A stretch of 64,000 nt of DNA, taken from contig SCQE01000012.1 in assembly GCA_004321915.1 (NCBI GenBank), forward strand, positions 1 through 64,000, written 5' to 3'. This DNA is from Nitrospirota bacterium (lineage in GTDB: Bacteria; Nitrospirota; Thermodesulfovibrionia; Thermodesulfovibrionales; Dissulfurispiraceae). The notes under the pieces were generated by a model. The model ran no database searches. It saw only the letters and a list, made by a program, of their open reading frames with translations, and was not told where the DNA came from. Made by a program: the position numbers and the translations under genes. Shown piece after piece: positions 8,138-14,568 of this stretch. Position 1 is the stretch's first letter. The number at the start of each line of letters is the position of its first letter.

Positions 8138-9350
8138 GATAATCTTTTTAGGCATAGTTGCTTTGTCATTTGCCGTAGGGCAATGGCTTAACGTATCCAT
8201 GTCCGCTAAAACGCCGGATGAAGCCGCCCTTTTGAAGGACATGGTTCCGGATGCCCGTTTTTCGGCGAAGGGGTGGATGCCTCCTCATTATTCATCCGAG
8301 GGGTTGATAGCGTTCAACACATACGATCTCGTTCCTTCCATCAGGGGCTATGCTGGACCTATAAAACTTCTTGTAGTGATGGACCGCAGCGGTTTCATCA
8401 GGGGCGTAAGGATCATCGGGCACAGAGAGACCAAGAATTATATTCATTTCATGGAGTCGTCAGAATATCTCGCCCGGCTTGCAGGAAAGCATCCGTCGGA
8501 GCCTTTTCAACAGGGCAGGGACATAGACGCGATAAGCAGGGCGACTGTCAGCGTTGACGCGCTCGCAAAGACACTTAAGGGGGCCTCGGCGCTTGCGGCC
8601 TCGTCCTTATTAGGTTTGGATGTAAAAGGCGAGGCAGGGGCAGGTGCGTCTGATTATCGGCCGTTTGTTTACGGGGCCTTTTTTGTCGTTTCTTTTGCGT
8701 TTTATTTTGCCACGAGAAAGACCCCGGAATATTCGATAGCGCGGGACATATCTTTGGCAGTGAGCATAGTAGTTTTAGGCATTTACCTGTCGAGCCCCTT
8801 TTCCGTGCTGCATGTCTTTTCCCTGATCCTCGGAGGCTTCTCGTCGTCTGCGCTCTGGTATACGCTTATTATCAGCGTCGCTTTGTCGGTCATTGCAGCA
8901 GGAAGGTTTTATTGCGGCTGGCTTTGCCAGTTCGGCGCGCTCTGCGAGTTTGCGGGCCGGATGCCTGTGTCGAAATGGGAGATGTCTTCCGATACGGATG
9001 AAAAATGTCGGCGCTTGAAGTATGTTGTTCTCGGACTTGTTACTGCGCTCGTTCTTATCAGCGGAAGGCCCGATTACGGCAACTACGAGGTTTATGTTAC
9101 GCTCTTTTCGTTTCACGGCAGCTGGCCGGCATGGCTGCTGGTTTTTGCGATGCTTATTGCCAACCTGAAGGTAAAACGATTCTGGTGCAGGTATCTCTGT
9201 CCTGTTGCCGCGCTTAGCGGGCTTTTCTCAAGGCAGGACGCGGGCTATGTGAGCAGGAGCGACTGCCCGATGTCCAACACCCCGAACCCGCACATATCAG
9301 AGTGCATAAGGTGCAACAGGTGTTATAAAGGTAGTTTGATAAAACCATGA
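8124..9350 (+). CDS. FMN-binding / NosR-NapH-like 4Fe-4S membrane protein
   Basis: 408 residues. An N-terminal signal-anchor helix (about 5-22) precedes an extracytoplasmic FMN-binding domain (about 62-160). Its DAISRATVSV motif (135-144) resembles sites where ApbE attaches FMN to Thr; T141 is the expected residue. About five membrane helices follow, with two NapH/NosR-type cysteine signatures (CGWLCQFGALC and CRYLCPVAAL). The protein ends shortly after a single cysteine group, C381 then C394, C397 and C400. NosR and NapH normally continue into two complete ferredoxin sets ending in CP, so this ferredoxin part looks shortened. Likely role: electron transfer between the quinone pool or cytoplasm and a periplasmic partner. 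It overlaps both neighbours (14 bp and 4 bp). No apbE lies in the window. Confidence 0.82.
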   Translation: MKRFRIIFLGIVALSFAVGQWLNVSMSAKTPDEAALLKDMVPDARFSAKGWMPPHYSSEGLIAFNTYDLVPSIRGYAGPIKLLVVMDRSGFIRGVRIIGHRETKNYIHFMESSEYLARLAGKHPSEPFQQGRDIDAISRATVSVDALAKTLKGASALAASSLLGLDVKGEAGAGASDYRPFVYGAFFVVSFAFYFATRKTPEYSIARDISLAVSIVVLGIYLSSPFSVLHVFSLILGGFSSSALWYTLIISVALSVIAAGRFYCGWLCQFGALCEFAGRMPVSKWEMSSDTDEKCRRLKYVVLGLVTALVLISGRPDYGNYEVYVTLFSFHGSWPAWLLVFAMLIANLKVKRFWCRYLCPVAALSGLFSRQDAGYVSRSDCPMSNTPNPHISECIRCNRCYKGSLIKP

Positions 9351-9547
9351 CCGACGACAAAAAATTCAGGATCCTGATATTCTTCAGCGCTGCGCTGACA
9401 GCGCTTGTAATTTTCTATAATGTGTTTGAGGAACGTATCGATTCTGATATGGTCCAATATGTTCAGAGACGTATGCATTACGAGAGCGTCATATCGAAAA
9501 AGGGTCTGAGCCTGCATGAGGCAAAGCACTGGAAGAAGAAAGAATAG
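9347..9547 (+). CDS. Small single-helix membrane protein of unknown function
   Basis: 66 residues starting with an ATG that overlaps the stop of the FMN-binding gene (ATGA). A single hydrophobic helix (about 8-25, ILIFFSAALTALVIFYNVF) is followed by a charged, mostly helical tail. I do not recognise the family. Tight coupling to the FMN/4Fe-4S gene suggests an accessory subunit of the same complex. The segment to 9610 holds a promoter for the next gene. Confidence 0.6.
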   Translation: MTDDKKFRILIFFSAALTALVIFYNVFEERIDSDMVQYVQRRMHYESVISKKGLSLHEAKHWKKKE

Positions 9548-9557
9548 TTCGGCCATC

Positions 9558-9586
9558 TTGTCTTGAAGCTTAACATGGTTTAAAAT
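9558..9586 (+). promoter_or_regulatory. Sigma-70-type promoter for the small HTH gene
   Basis: TTGTCT (9558-9563), a 17-bp spacer and TAAAAT (9581-9586) precede the ribosome-binding site AGGGGG and the ATG at 9611. Predicted by eye. Confidence 0.45.
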
Positions 9587-9610
9587 GAAACAATAGATTA
9601 AGGGGGTACT

Positions 9611-9817
9611 ATGGAATCCTATTACACTAAAGAACAGCTTGCAAAATATCTGAAGATGAACGGGGCTGCGCTTGACCGGATCGTCGAAAAAGGGCAGTTG
9701 GCCGGGATCATGACTCCCAAGAAGATCATGATATTCAAAAAGAGCGAGGTCGATGCTTGGTTAGCGGCCAAGAAGAAAAAGATCAATTCTATGATGGAGA
9801 ACGAAGAGATACTCTGA
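9611..9817 (+). CDS. Small excisionase/MerR-like helix-turn-helix protein
   Basis: 68 residues. The N-terminal pattern YYTKEQLAKYLKMNGAALDR followed by a wing with IFKKSEVDAWL matches the compact HTH_17 (excisionase-type) DNA-binding fold, which ends in a lysine-rich tail. Such proteins act as small regulators or recombination directionality factors; no integrase is nearby, so regulation is more likely. The ATG follows AGGGGG. Its TGA (9815-9817) directly abuts the stop codon of the convergent gene at 9818, leaving no room for a terminator. Confidence 0.7.
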   Translation: MESYYTKEQLAKYLKMNGAALDRIVEKGQLAGIMTPKKIMIFKKSEVDAWLAAKKKKINSMMENEEIL

Positions 9818-11425
9818 TTACAGGTACCATTGGGCTCTGTCATTAGGCACATGCCAGCGGATAAAGTCATACCAGATGCCGAGCGGGGCTTTTGCAACGC
9901 CCTTGAATCTCTTGTGAAGCACAGGCAACCCGTCCGGCACAAAAAGAAAGAGATACGGCTGTTCGTCAACGATTATTTCATGTATCCTTCTGTAAATCTT
10001 TTCGCGCTTCTGTCTGTTGAATTCGCTTCTGCCCTCGATCAGCAGCCTGTCGACCTCGTCATTCTTGTATGATATGAAGTTGAATTCCCCTTCTTTGACT
10101 TTCGAGGAATGCCAGATGTCGAACATGTCCGGGTCTCTCGAAAGCGACCATCCCATCAATACGGCTTCAAATTTTTTCTTGTCCACGAAATCATGCAGCA
10201 TGGCCTGCCATTCAAGGACTTTTATATTCATTTCTATGCCTAGTTTTTTCAGCTGCTCTTTCATTATCTGCGCGGTCTTAAGTCTTGCCTCGTTACCCTG
10301 ATTTGTGATTACGGTAAAGGAAAAACTTTTGCCCTCTTTTTCGAGACTGCCTTTACTGTTGAGCTTCCAGCCCGCTTCGGTCAAGAGTTTAAGGGCTTTT
10401 TCCGGATTGTAGTCGTAGTCCTTTACATCAGGGTTGTAGGCCCATGTTTCAGGATGGAAAGGCCCTGTGCATGGCGTTCCATAGCCGAGCTGCACCCCGG
10501 CTATTATCTCTTTTTTGTTGACCGCATGGGCCATCGCCTTTCGTATCCTGACATCCGAGAAACGCGGATCGAGCATGTTAAAGCCTAAATATGTGTATCC
10601 GAAGGCAGGGTATTTGAATTTCTGAAAGTATCTGTTAAAGAAGTCGGTCTGCGCCTGAAGTTTGAACTGCGGCGGCGTAAGCCCCATGAAATCTATTCCT
10701 CCGAATTTCAGTTCGAGGAACATGGTGGCGGTGTCGGGGATTATGCGTTTGATTATTCTGTCAATGCGCGGCCTCCCTTCATAATATTCGTCAAACGCTT
10801 CGAGTACGACCTTTTGGCCGGTCACCCATTCTTTGAGTTTGTACGGCCCTGTCCCGACCGGGTTGCGGTTTATTGCAGGCGAGGCGATGTCTTTGCCATC
10901 CAGCAAGTGTTTGGGAATGATACCCATGCCCCATGCCTCAAGTGCAGGAGCGTATGGATTTTTATACTTTACCTTGACTGTGTATTTGTCAGGCGTCTCG
11001 ACGTTTTCTACAGGGCCGTAATTGCTTGCATAAGGCGTGGGTATTTTAGGGTTCGTGACGGTCTGGTAGGTAAAGAGGACATCCTCAGATGTAAATTCAG
11101 CTCCGTCATGCCATTTAACGCCATGCCTCAGATGAAATGTGATAGTAAGCCCGTCGGCGGAAACATCCCATGATTTGGCGAGGTCACCAGTGAGTCTTAT
11201 ATCTTTATCGTACTTGGTCAGACCGTTAAATATTTGACCGCTTATTTCGGCTGAGGAAGAATCAGTTGCAAGAAGCGGCAAAAGTCTTTTGGCATCCGAG
11301 CCCATGCCCATGGTTATTGTGTCAGGATGTTTTATTTCAGGTTCGCGCGAGCAGGCGCCGAGTAACAGGACGAGAAGTATGAATGCTATTTTAAGACTTG
11401 CCTTCGGGCGTTGAAACACCGGCAC
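9818..11425 (-). CDS. Peptide/nickel-type ABC transporter substrate-binding lipoprotein (SBP family 5)
   Basis: 535 residues. The N-terminus has a lipoprotein signal ending LLGAC with lipidated C25. The rest follows the OppA/DppA family: DTITMGMGSDAKRLLPLL at the start of the mature protein, then HDGAEFTSEDVLFTY and NPVGTGPYKLKEW. It binds oligopeptides or related solutes in the periplasm. No permease or ATPase genes are adjacent, so it may serve a transporter encoded elsewhere. The apparent start is GTG at 11425, inside a small hairpin (11418-11437) and without a Shine-Dalgarno. secG is 11 bp upstream, so translation may be coupled. Confidence 0.88.
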   Translation of the reverse strand: MPVFQRPKASLKIAFILLVLLLGACSREPEIKHPDTITMGMGSDAKRLLPLLATDSSSAEISGQIFNGLTKYDKDIRLTGDLAKSWDVSADGLTITFHLRHGVKWHDGAEFTSEDVLFTYQTVTNPKIPTPYASNYGPVENVETPDKYTVKVKYKNPYAPALEAWGMGIIPKHLLDGKDIASPAINRNPVGTGPYKLKEWVTGQKVVLEAFDEYYEGRPRIDRIIKRIIPDTATMFLELKFGGIDFMGLTPPQFKLQAQTDFFNRYFQKFKYPAFGYTYLGFNMLDPRFSDVRIRKAMAHAVNKKEIIAGVQLGYGTPCTGPFHPETWAYNPDVKDYDYNPEKALKLLTEAGWKLNSKGSLEKEGKSFSFTVITNQGNEARLKTAQIMKEQLKKLGIEMNIKVLEWQAMLHDFVDKKKFEAVLMGWSLSRDPDMFDIWHSSKVKEGEFNFISYKNDEVDRLLIEGRSEFNRQKREKIYRRIHEIIVDEQPYLFLFVPDGLPVLHKRFKGVAKAPLGIWYDFIRWHVPNDRAQWYL

Positions 11426-11436
11426 AGGCTTGCCGG

Positions 11437-11790
11437 TTATTTGCCGGCAGGCTGTTGAGGAATGGGTGTGTTCTGCTGCTGGATCGGCTGGGCCGGTAGC
11501 TGCTGCTGAGGTATAGCGGCCTTATTCTGCTCTGCAGGGCCGGTCTGTTTTATGACAGAGGTGCCTTTAGATGTGACCATCGTAAGTGTAAGTGAAGTCA
11601 GCATAAATACAACTGCCGCAATGGTTGTAAGCTTACTTAAAAAAGTTGCCGCTCCTCTGCTGCCGAAGAGCGTCTGGCTGGACCCGCCGAAGGCTGCGCC
11701 TATGTCAGCGCCTTTGCCGCCTTGGACCAGAACGACGAGTATAAGGAAAACGGAAGCAAGAATATGGATTATCATCAGAAAAGTAGCCAT
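11437..11790 (-). CDS. secG: Preprotein translocase subunit SecG
   Basis: 117 residues. The first 75 match SecG: helix 1 (about 3-22), the conserved loop VQGGKGADIGAAFGGSS and helix 2 (about 50-70). SecG assists SecYEG-mediated export by cycling its topology. The C-terminal 40 residues are a Gln/Pro-rich tail (QQQLPAQPIQQQ), common in SecG from these groups and probably disordered. The gene directly follows tpiA (1-bp gap), a widespread tpiA-secG arrangement, so it is transcribed from the tpiA promoter. Confidence 0.95.
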   Translation of the reverse strand: MATFLMIIHILASVFLILVVLVQGGKGADIGAAFGGSSQTLFGSRGAATFLSKLTTIAAVVFMLTSLTLTMVTSKGTSVIKQTGPAEQNKAAIPQQQLPAQPIQQQNTPIPQQPAGK

Positions 11791-11791
11791 T

Positions 11792-12538
11792 TTACACCCT
11801 CTTGAAATTTACTATTTTTGAAAAACTGTCAGCCTTCATGCTTGCTCCGCCTACCAGTCCCCCGTCAACGTCGGGACATGCCATCAAAGCGTCTATGTTT
11901 TCGGGCGTTACGCTGCCGCCGTACAATATCCGTATTTCTTGGGCTTTCTCGGAGTAAAGGGAAGCAAGTTGTTCTCTTATGTATTTATGCGTCTCTTGCG
12001 CCTGCTCAGGTGTTGCTGTTTTGCCGGTGCCTATTGCCCAGATAGGTTCATAGGCGACTACGAGCTTGTCGCATGGGATATCTTTCAGTCCGTTATCCAG
12101 CTCCCGCTTGAGCACCTCGAAGGTCTTGCCTGATTCGCGCTCTTCAAGCGATTCTCCTATGCAGAAAATTACTTTAAGATTGTGGCGCAGCGCAGCGTGC
12201 ACTTTTTTATTAAGTATTTCATCGGTCTCGCCGAAATACTGGCGTCTTTCCGAGTGTCCTAAAATCACATATTCACATCCGGCGTCCGTAATCATGCCGG
12301 GGGCCGTTTCTCCGGTATAAGCGCCTTTGTCCTCGTAAAATGCGTTCTGTGCCGCCAACTTGATATTTGTCCCTTTCAACATGCCGGAAGCAGTGTGCAG
12401 AGAAATAAAAGGCGGCGCCAATACTATATCCGCATCGTTCGCGGCCTTGACCAACGGTATGAATTCGTCGATAAAAGCCCGGGTCTCCGCGACCGTCTTG
12501 TTCATCTTCCAGTTGGCTGCAAGAAATGGTTTTCTCAT
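11792..12538 (-). CDS. tpiA: Triosephosphate isomerase
   Basis: 248 residues, normal length. It interconverts dihydroxyacetone phosphate and glyceraldehyde 3-phosphate in glycolysis/gluconeogenesis. Diagnostic segments are the N-terminal AANWKMNKT with the catalytic Lys, the catalytic His in ILGHSERR, and the active-site Glu and phosphate-gripping loop in VAYEPIWAIGTGKTA. The C-terminal phosphate-binding stretch is GGSVTPEN and GGLVGGASM. The start MRKPFLAANWKMN is the usual TpiA N-terminus, so the ATG at 12538 is secure. No Shine-Dalgarno precedes it, and the predicted -10 box ends 8 bp upstream, so the transcript may be leaderless. Confidence 0.98.
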   Translation of the reverse strand: MRKPFLAANWKMNKTVAETRAFIDEFIPLVKAANDADIVLAPPFISLHTASGMLKGTNIKLAAQNAFYEDKGAYTGETAPGMITDAGCEYVILGHSERRQYFGETDEILNKKVHAALRHNLKVIFCIGESLEERESGKTFEVLKRELDNGLKDIPCDKLVVAYEPIWAIGTGKTATPEQAQETHKYIREQLASLYSEKAQEIRILYGGSVTPENIDALMACPDVDGGLVGGASMKADSFSKIVNFKRV

Positions 12539-12546
12539 AAGTGAAT

Positions 12547-12576
12547 ATACTAAAGTAAAGGCGTTCAGGCTGTCAA
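12547..12576 (-). promoter_or_regulatory. tpiA-secG promoter (possible leaderless start)
   Basis: On the minus strand, TTGACA (12571-12576), an 18-bp spacer and TAGTAT (12547-12552). Only 8 bp separate the -10 box from the tpiA ATG, which puts the transcription start within a few bases of the start codon. Confidence 0.6.
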
Positions 12577-12716
12577 GTTCCCGAATTTAAATCAACCCTG
12601 AACAGGCACTTACGGCAGAATGCATATTTATGATAGAAATCATAGTGCGGAGGGGTTTTTTGAGGTAGAATAAAAACATGGAGCAGGGCAAATAAAAAAA
12701 GGAGGTTTTATCGGCC

Positions 12717-12914
12717 ATGAAGGTTACAAAGGACACTGTTATCGGCGATGTGATCAAAGACAATCCATCCGCGACAAAAGTTATCGAAAAGTATTTCGGC
12801 AACGGTTGTTTTACTTGTCCGGGGATCAAGGTGGAATCGCTTTCATTCGGGGCGATGATGCACAATATGGACGTCAATAAAATAGTAGAAGAAATAAACG
12901 CTTTGGAGGAATAA
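12717..12914 (+). CDS. DUF1858 domain protein (CxxC, hybrid-cluster-associated type)
   Basis: 65 residues covering the whole DUF1858 fold: VTKDTVIGDVIKDNPSATKVIEKY, then the cysteine pair in GCFTCPG, then a helix ending EEINALEE. The family occurs free-standing and fused to hybrid-cluster and sulfur-redox proteins, and is thought to act in thiol or metal redox. A strong ribosome-binding site (AAAGGAGG, 12698-12705) precedes the ATG. It heads a three-gene group with the 42-residue Cys protein (1-bp gap) and the heme-copper-like protein. Confidence 0.88.
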   Translation: MKVTKDTVIGDVIKDNPSATKVIEKYFGNGCFTCPGIKVESLSFGAMMHNMDVNKIVEEINALEE

Positions 12915-12915
12915 T

Positions 12916-13044
12916 ATGGAACTCAAATGTTTTGTATGCGGGACCGACAATAAGGACGCGACATATCTCAAATGCATGCATGAGGGGACTGAAAAATACG
13001 TATGCGTTAGGTGTCTGCCTATTTTGATACACGGGGCCCATTAG
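12916..13044 (+). CDS. 42-residue zinc-ribbon-like protein (two CxxC knuckles)
   Basis: ATG at 12916 and TAG at 13042-13044 give 42 residues. Cysteines lie at 5, 8, 20, 30 and 33: CFVC and CVRC knuckles with a Cys and His between them. This is the pattern of a rubredoxin/zinc-ribbon knuckle pair binding one metal. It starts one base after the DUF1858 stop and has its own ribosome-binding site (GGAGG at 12906-12910), so it is very likely translated. Function unknown. Its position between a CxxC redox protein and a heme-copper-like membrane protein suggests a small metal or redox accessory protein. Confidence 0.65.
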   Translation: MELKCFVCGTDNKDATYLKCMHEGTEKYVCVRCLPILIHGAH

Positions 13045-13110
13045 ACTGATAGGAGCAGGGCGTGACTTTAGTCGTTGAAATTAAAAAACAACAAGAGGAG
13101 AAACAACACA

Positions 13111-13518
13111 ATGGATAAATTCGTAAAGAATTTTATAGGGGCGAGTATTTTCTATCTCGTTCTCTCTGCGGTCTTGGGCACGCTTATGCTTGCGTATCCG
13201 CAGTTGATGAATCTTAAGTTCGTCCATTCCCATCTGAACATGCTCGGTTGGGTTTCGATGATGATTTACGGGGTCGGATATCATATATTGCCCCGGTTTG
13301 TAGGTAAAAAACTGAAGAGCAACCTGCTCGGAGAGATCCAGTTCTACCTTGCCAATGCCGGACTTGTCGGCATGCTCGTTTTTTACAGCGCAGCCCAGTA
13401 TAATCCTGAACCGGTATATAAAACCCTTACGGTGGTTTCGGGGATCGCAGAGGCGGTTTCCGTTGTCATATTTTTTTACAACATGATAGCTACGCTTTAT
13501 GCCGAGGATGCCGCATAG
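13111..13518 (+). CDS. Miniature heme-copper oxidase subunit I-like membrane protein
   Basis: 135 residues with four predicted helices. The segment FVHSHLNMLGWVSMMIYGVGYHILPR resembles the heme-ligand helix region of CcoN/NorB (subunit I of cbb3 oxidases and NO reductases). The protein is only about a quarter of that subunit and cannot hold the full heme-heme/copper site. Such short relatives exist as stand-alone genes in anaerobes; their role is not established to my knowledge. They may bind a single heme. I chose ATG 13111 because AGAGGAG lies 8 bp upstream; an in-frame start at 13075 adds 12 lysine/asparagine-rich residues. Last gene of the DUF1858 group. Confidence 0.78.
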   Translation: MDKFVKNFIGASIFYLVLSAVLGTLMLAYPQLMNLKFVHSHLNMLGWVSMMIYGVGYHILPRFVGKKLKSNLLGEIQFYLANAGLVGMLVFYSAAQYNPEPVYKTLTVVSGIAEAVSVVIFFYNMIATLYAEDAA

Positions 13519-13525
13519 TGTTTTG

Positions 13526-13554
13526 TTGACAAAATAAGCTGTTGTAAGTTATTT
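13526..13554 (+). promoter_or_regulatory. Promoter of the initiator tRNA gene
   Basis: TTGACA (13526-13531), 17-bp spacer, TTATTT (13549-13554). The expected start near 13561 lies just before the tRNA 5' end at 13563. Confidence 0.6.
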
Positions 13555-13562
13555 TAAACGTC

Positions 13563-13639
<77 letters not shown>

Positions 13640-13663
13640 AATAAAAAGATTTAAAATCAGATA

Positions 13664-13703
13664 GTTAGAGGCCATTTCGAGATTTTTCGAAATGGCCTCT
13701 AAC
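13664..13703. terminator. Strong hairpin behind tRNA-Met
   Basis: A perfect 17-bp inverted repeat (13664-13680 and 13687-13703) around a 6-nt loop. Only GTTT follows on the plus strand, so it is not a textbook T-tract terminator, but it is the only structure between the tRNA and 14178 that could end or process the transcript. Confidence 0.6.
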
Positions 13704-13770
13704 GTTTAAGTGAGACGGTAACTTGTATACAGGTTCGATTCTATCTCTGTATCAGCGATATGGGAATGAT

Positions 13771-13917
13771 TTAAAACTGCTGTTTGTTCCAGAGCAGGGG
13801 GGAATGGAAGTCTTTGAGGGAAGCGCATTTCTCTTTCTTTTTGCAGGATGCTTCGCATGCGATCACATATTTGAAGCATTGTTTTATAGGACAGAGTATC
13901 TTATCGTTTTTGTTCAT
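13771..13917 (-). CDS. Candidate 48-residue cysteine-rich protein
   Basis: A minus-strand reading from ATG 13917 gives 48 residues with cysteines spaced C-x4-C-x7-C-x3-C-x5-C (CPIKQC, ACEASC, EKC), a pattern typical of small metal-binding proteins. No clear Shine-Dalgarno precedes it; a TATATA-like stretch lies about 25-30 bp upstream. The surrounding gap (13704-14177) holds nothing else I can support. Could be real or chance; the cysteine spacing is the only argument. Confidence 0.4.
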   Translation of the reverse strand: MNKNDKILCPIKQCFKYVIACEASCKKKEKCASLKDFHSPLLWNKQQF

Positions 13918-14177
13918 AGCGCAATTCGGCAGAAGTTCATGACTATATAATCGGGTATACAGGCTAATTCTTAACTTAATTCTAATTGCCGGCAGCTTAA
14001 TTGACGTCAAGGTATTTTGACTTTCTTCCGGGGCAGAATGCCCTGAATCGATACATAAATGCCATTAAAATATCTAGAAAAAACAATCCAAAACGTATTG
14101 GTTCAATTCTTGCTTTAAGTTGAAAGGACGGGGCGGCCAATGTCGAAATAATCGAAGTTTGTATGGTGGAGGATGCC

Positions 14178-14540
14178 ATGAAAAAAGTGCTTACATGTTG
14201 CTCGTTAGCGGTTGTCTTTATTTTTTCGATTTCTTATGCTGCGGAATGGAAGCTGTACGCCGGCAACGACGTCTCTAATTACTATTACGATACAAGCAGC
14301 TTAAAGCAGTCCGGGGCCGATGTTTTTAACGTTATTGTCAAAGAGGTTTCCGATAACGGTATGACCAAGATTTTTGCGGAGGTCAACTGTATGGAAAAAC
14401 AGATAAAAATTCAGTCCATTATTATTTACAGCGCCGGCAAAAACGAACCAAGCGTTTCCTATAAGTATGATTCCCAACGTTGGGTTTTTTCGCATCCCGA
14501 GGCAGGGAGAGATGCATTGATAAAGGCGGTTTGCAGCTGA
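14178..14540 (+). CDS. Secreted surface-adhesin-E-like protein
   Basis: 120 residues with a Sec signal peptide (MKKVLTCCSLAVVFIFSISYA, cleavage near AYAA/EW). The mature part begins EWKLYAGNDVSNYYYDTSSL and ends in a Trp/Cys-containing strand region, resembling the small beta-rich adhesin-E-like family first described from Haemophilus protein E. Two Cys remain in the mature domain and could form a disulfide. I chose ATG 14178 because GGAGG lies 6 bp upstream; an ATG at 14163 would place that site inside the gene. Predicted periplasmic or surface protein; function in this organism unknown. Confidence 0.65.
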   Translation: MKKVLTCCSLAVVFIFSISYAAEWKLYAGNDVSNYYYDTSSLKQSGADVFNVIVKEVSDNGMTKIFAEVNCMEKQIKIQSIIIYSAGKNEPSVSYKYDSQRWVFSHPEAGRDALIKAVCS

Positions 14541-14568
14541 AACTCCCGGCGGAAGGTGAGTTCTTAGT

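Noticed and set aside
9611-9817. Phage excisionase and prophage remnant
   Set aside because: The small HTH protein has excisionase-like sequence, but no integrase, att repeats or phage genes are near; a stand-alone regulator is simpler.
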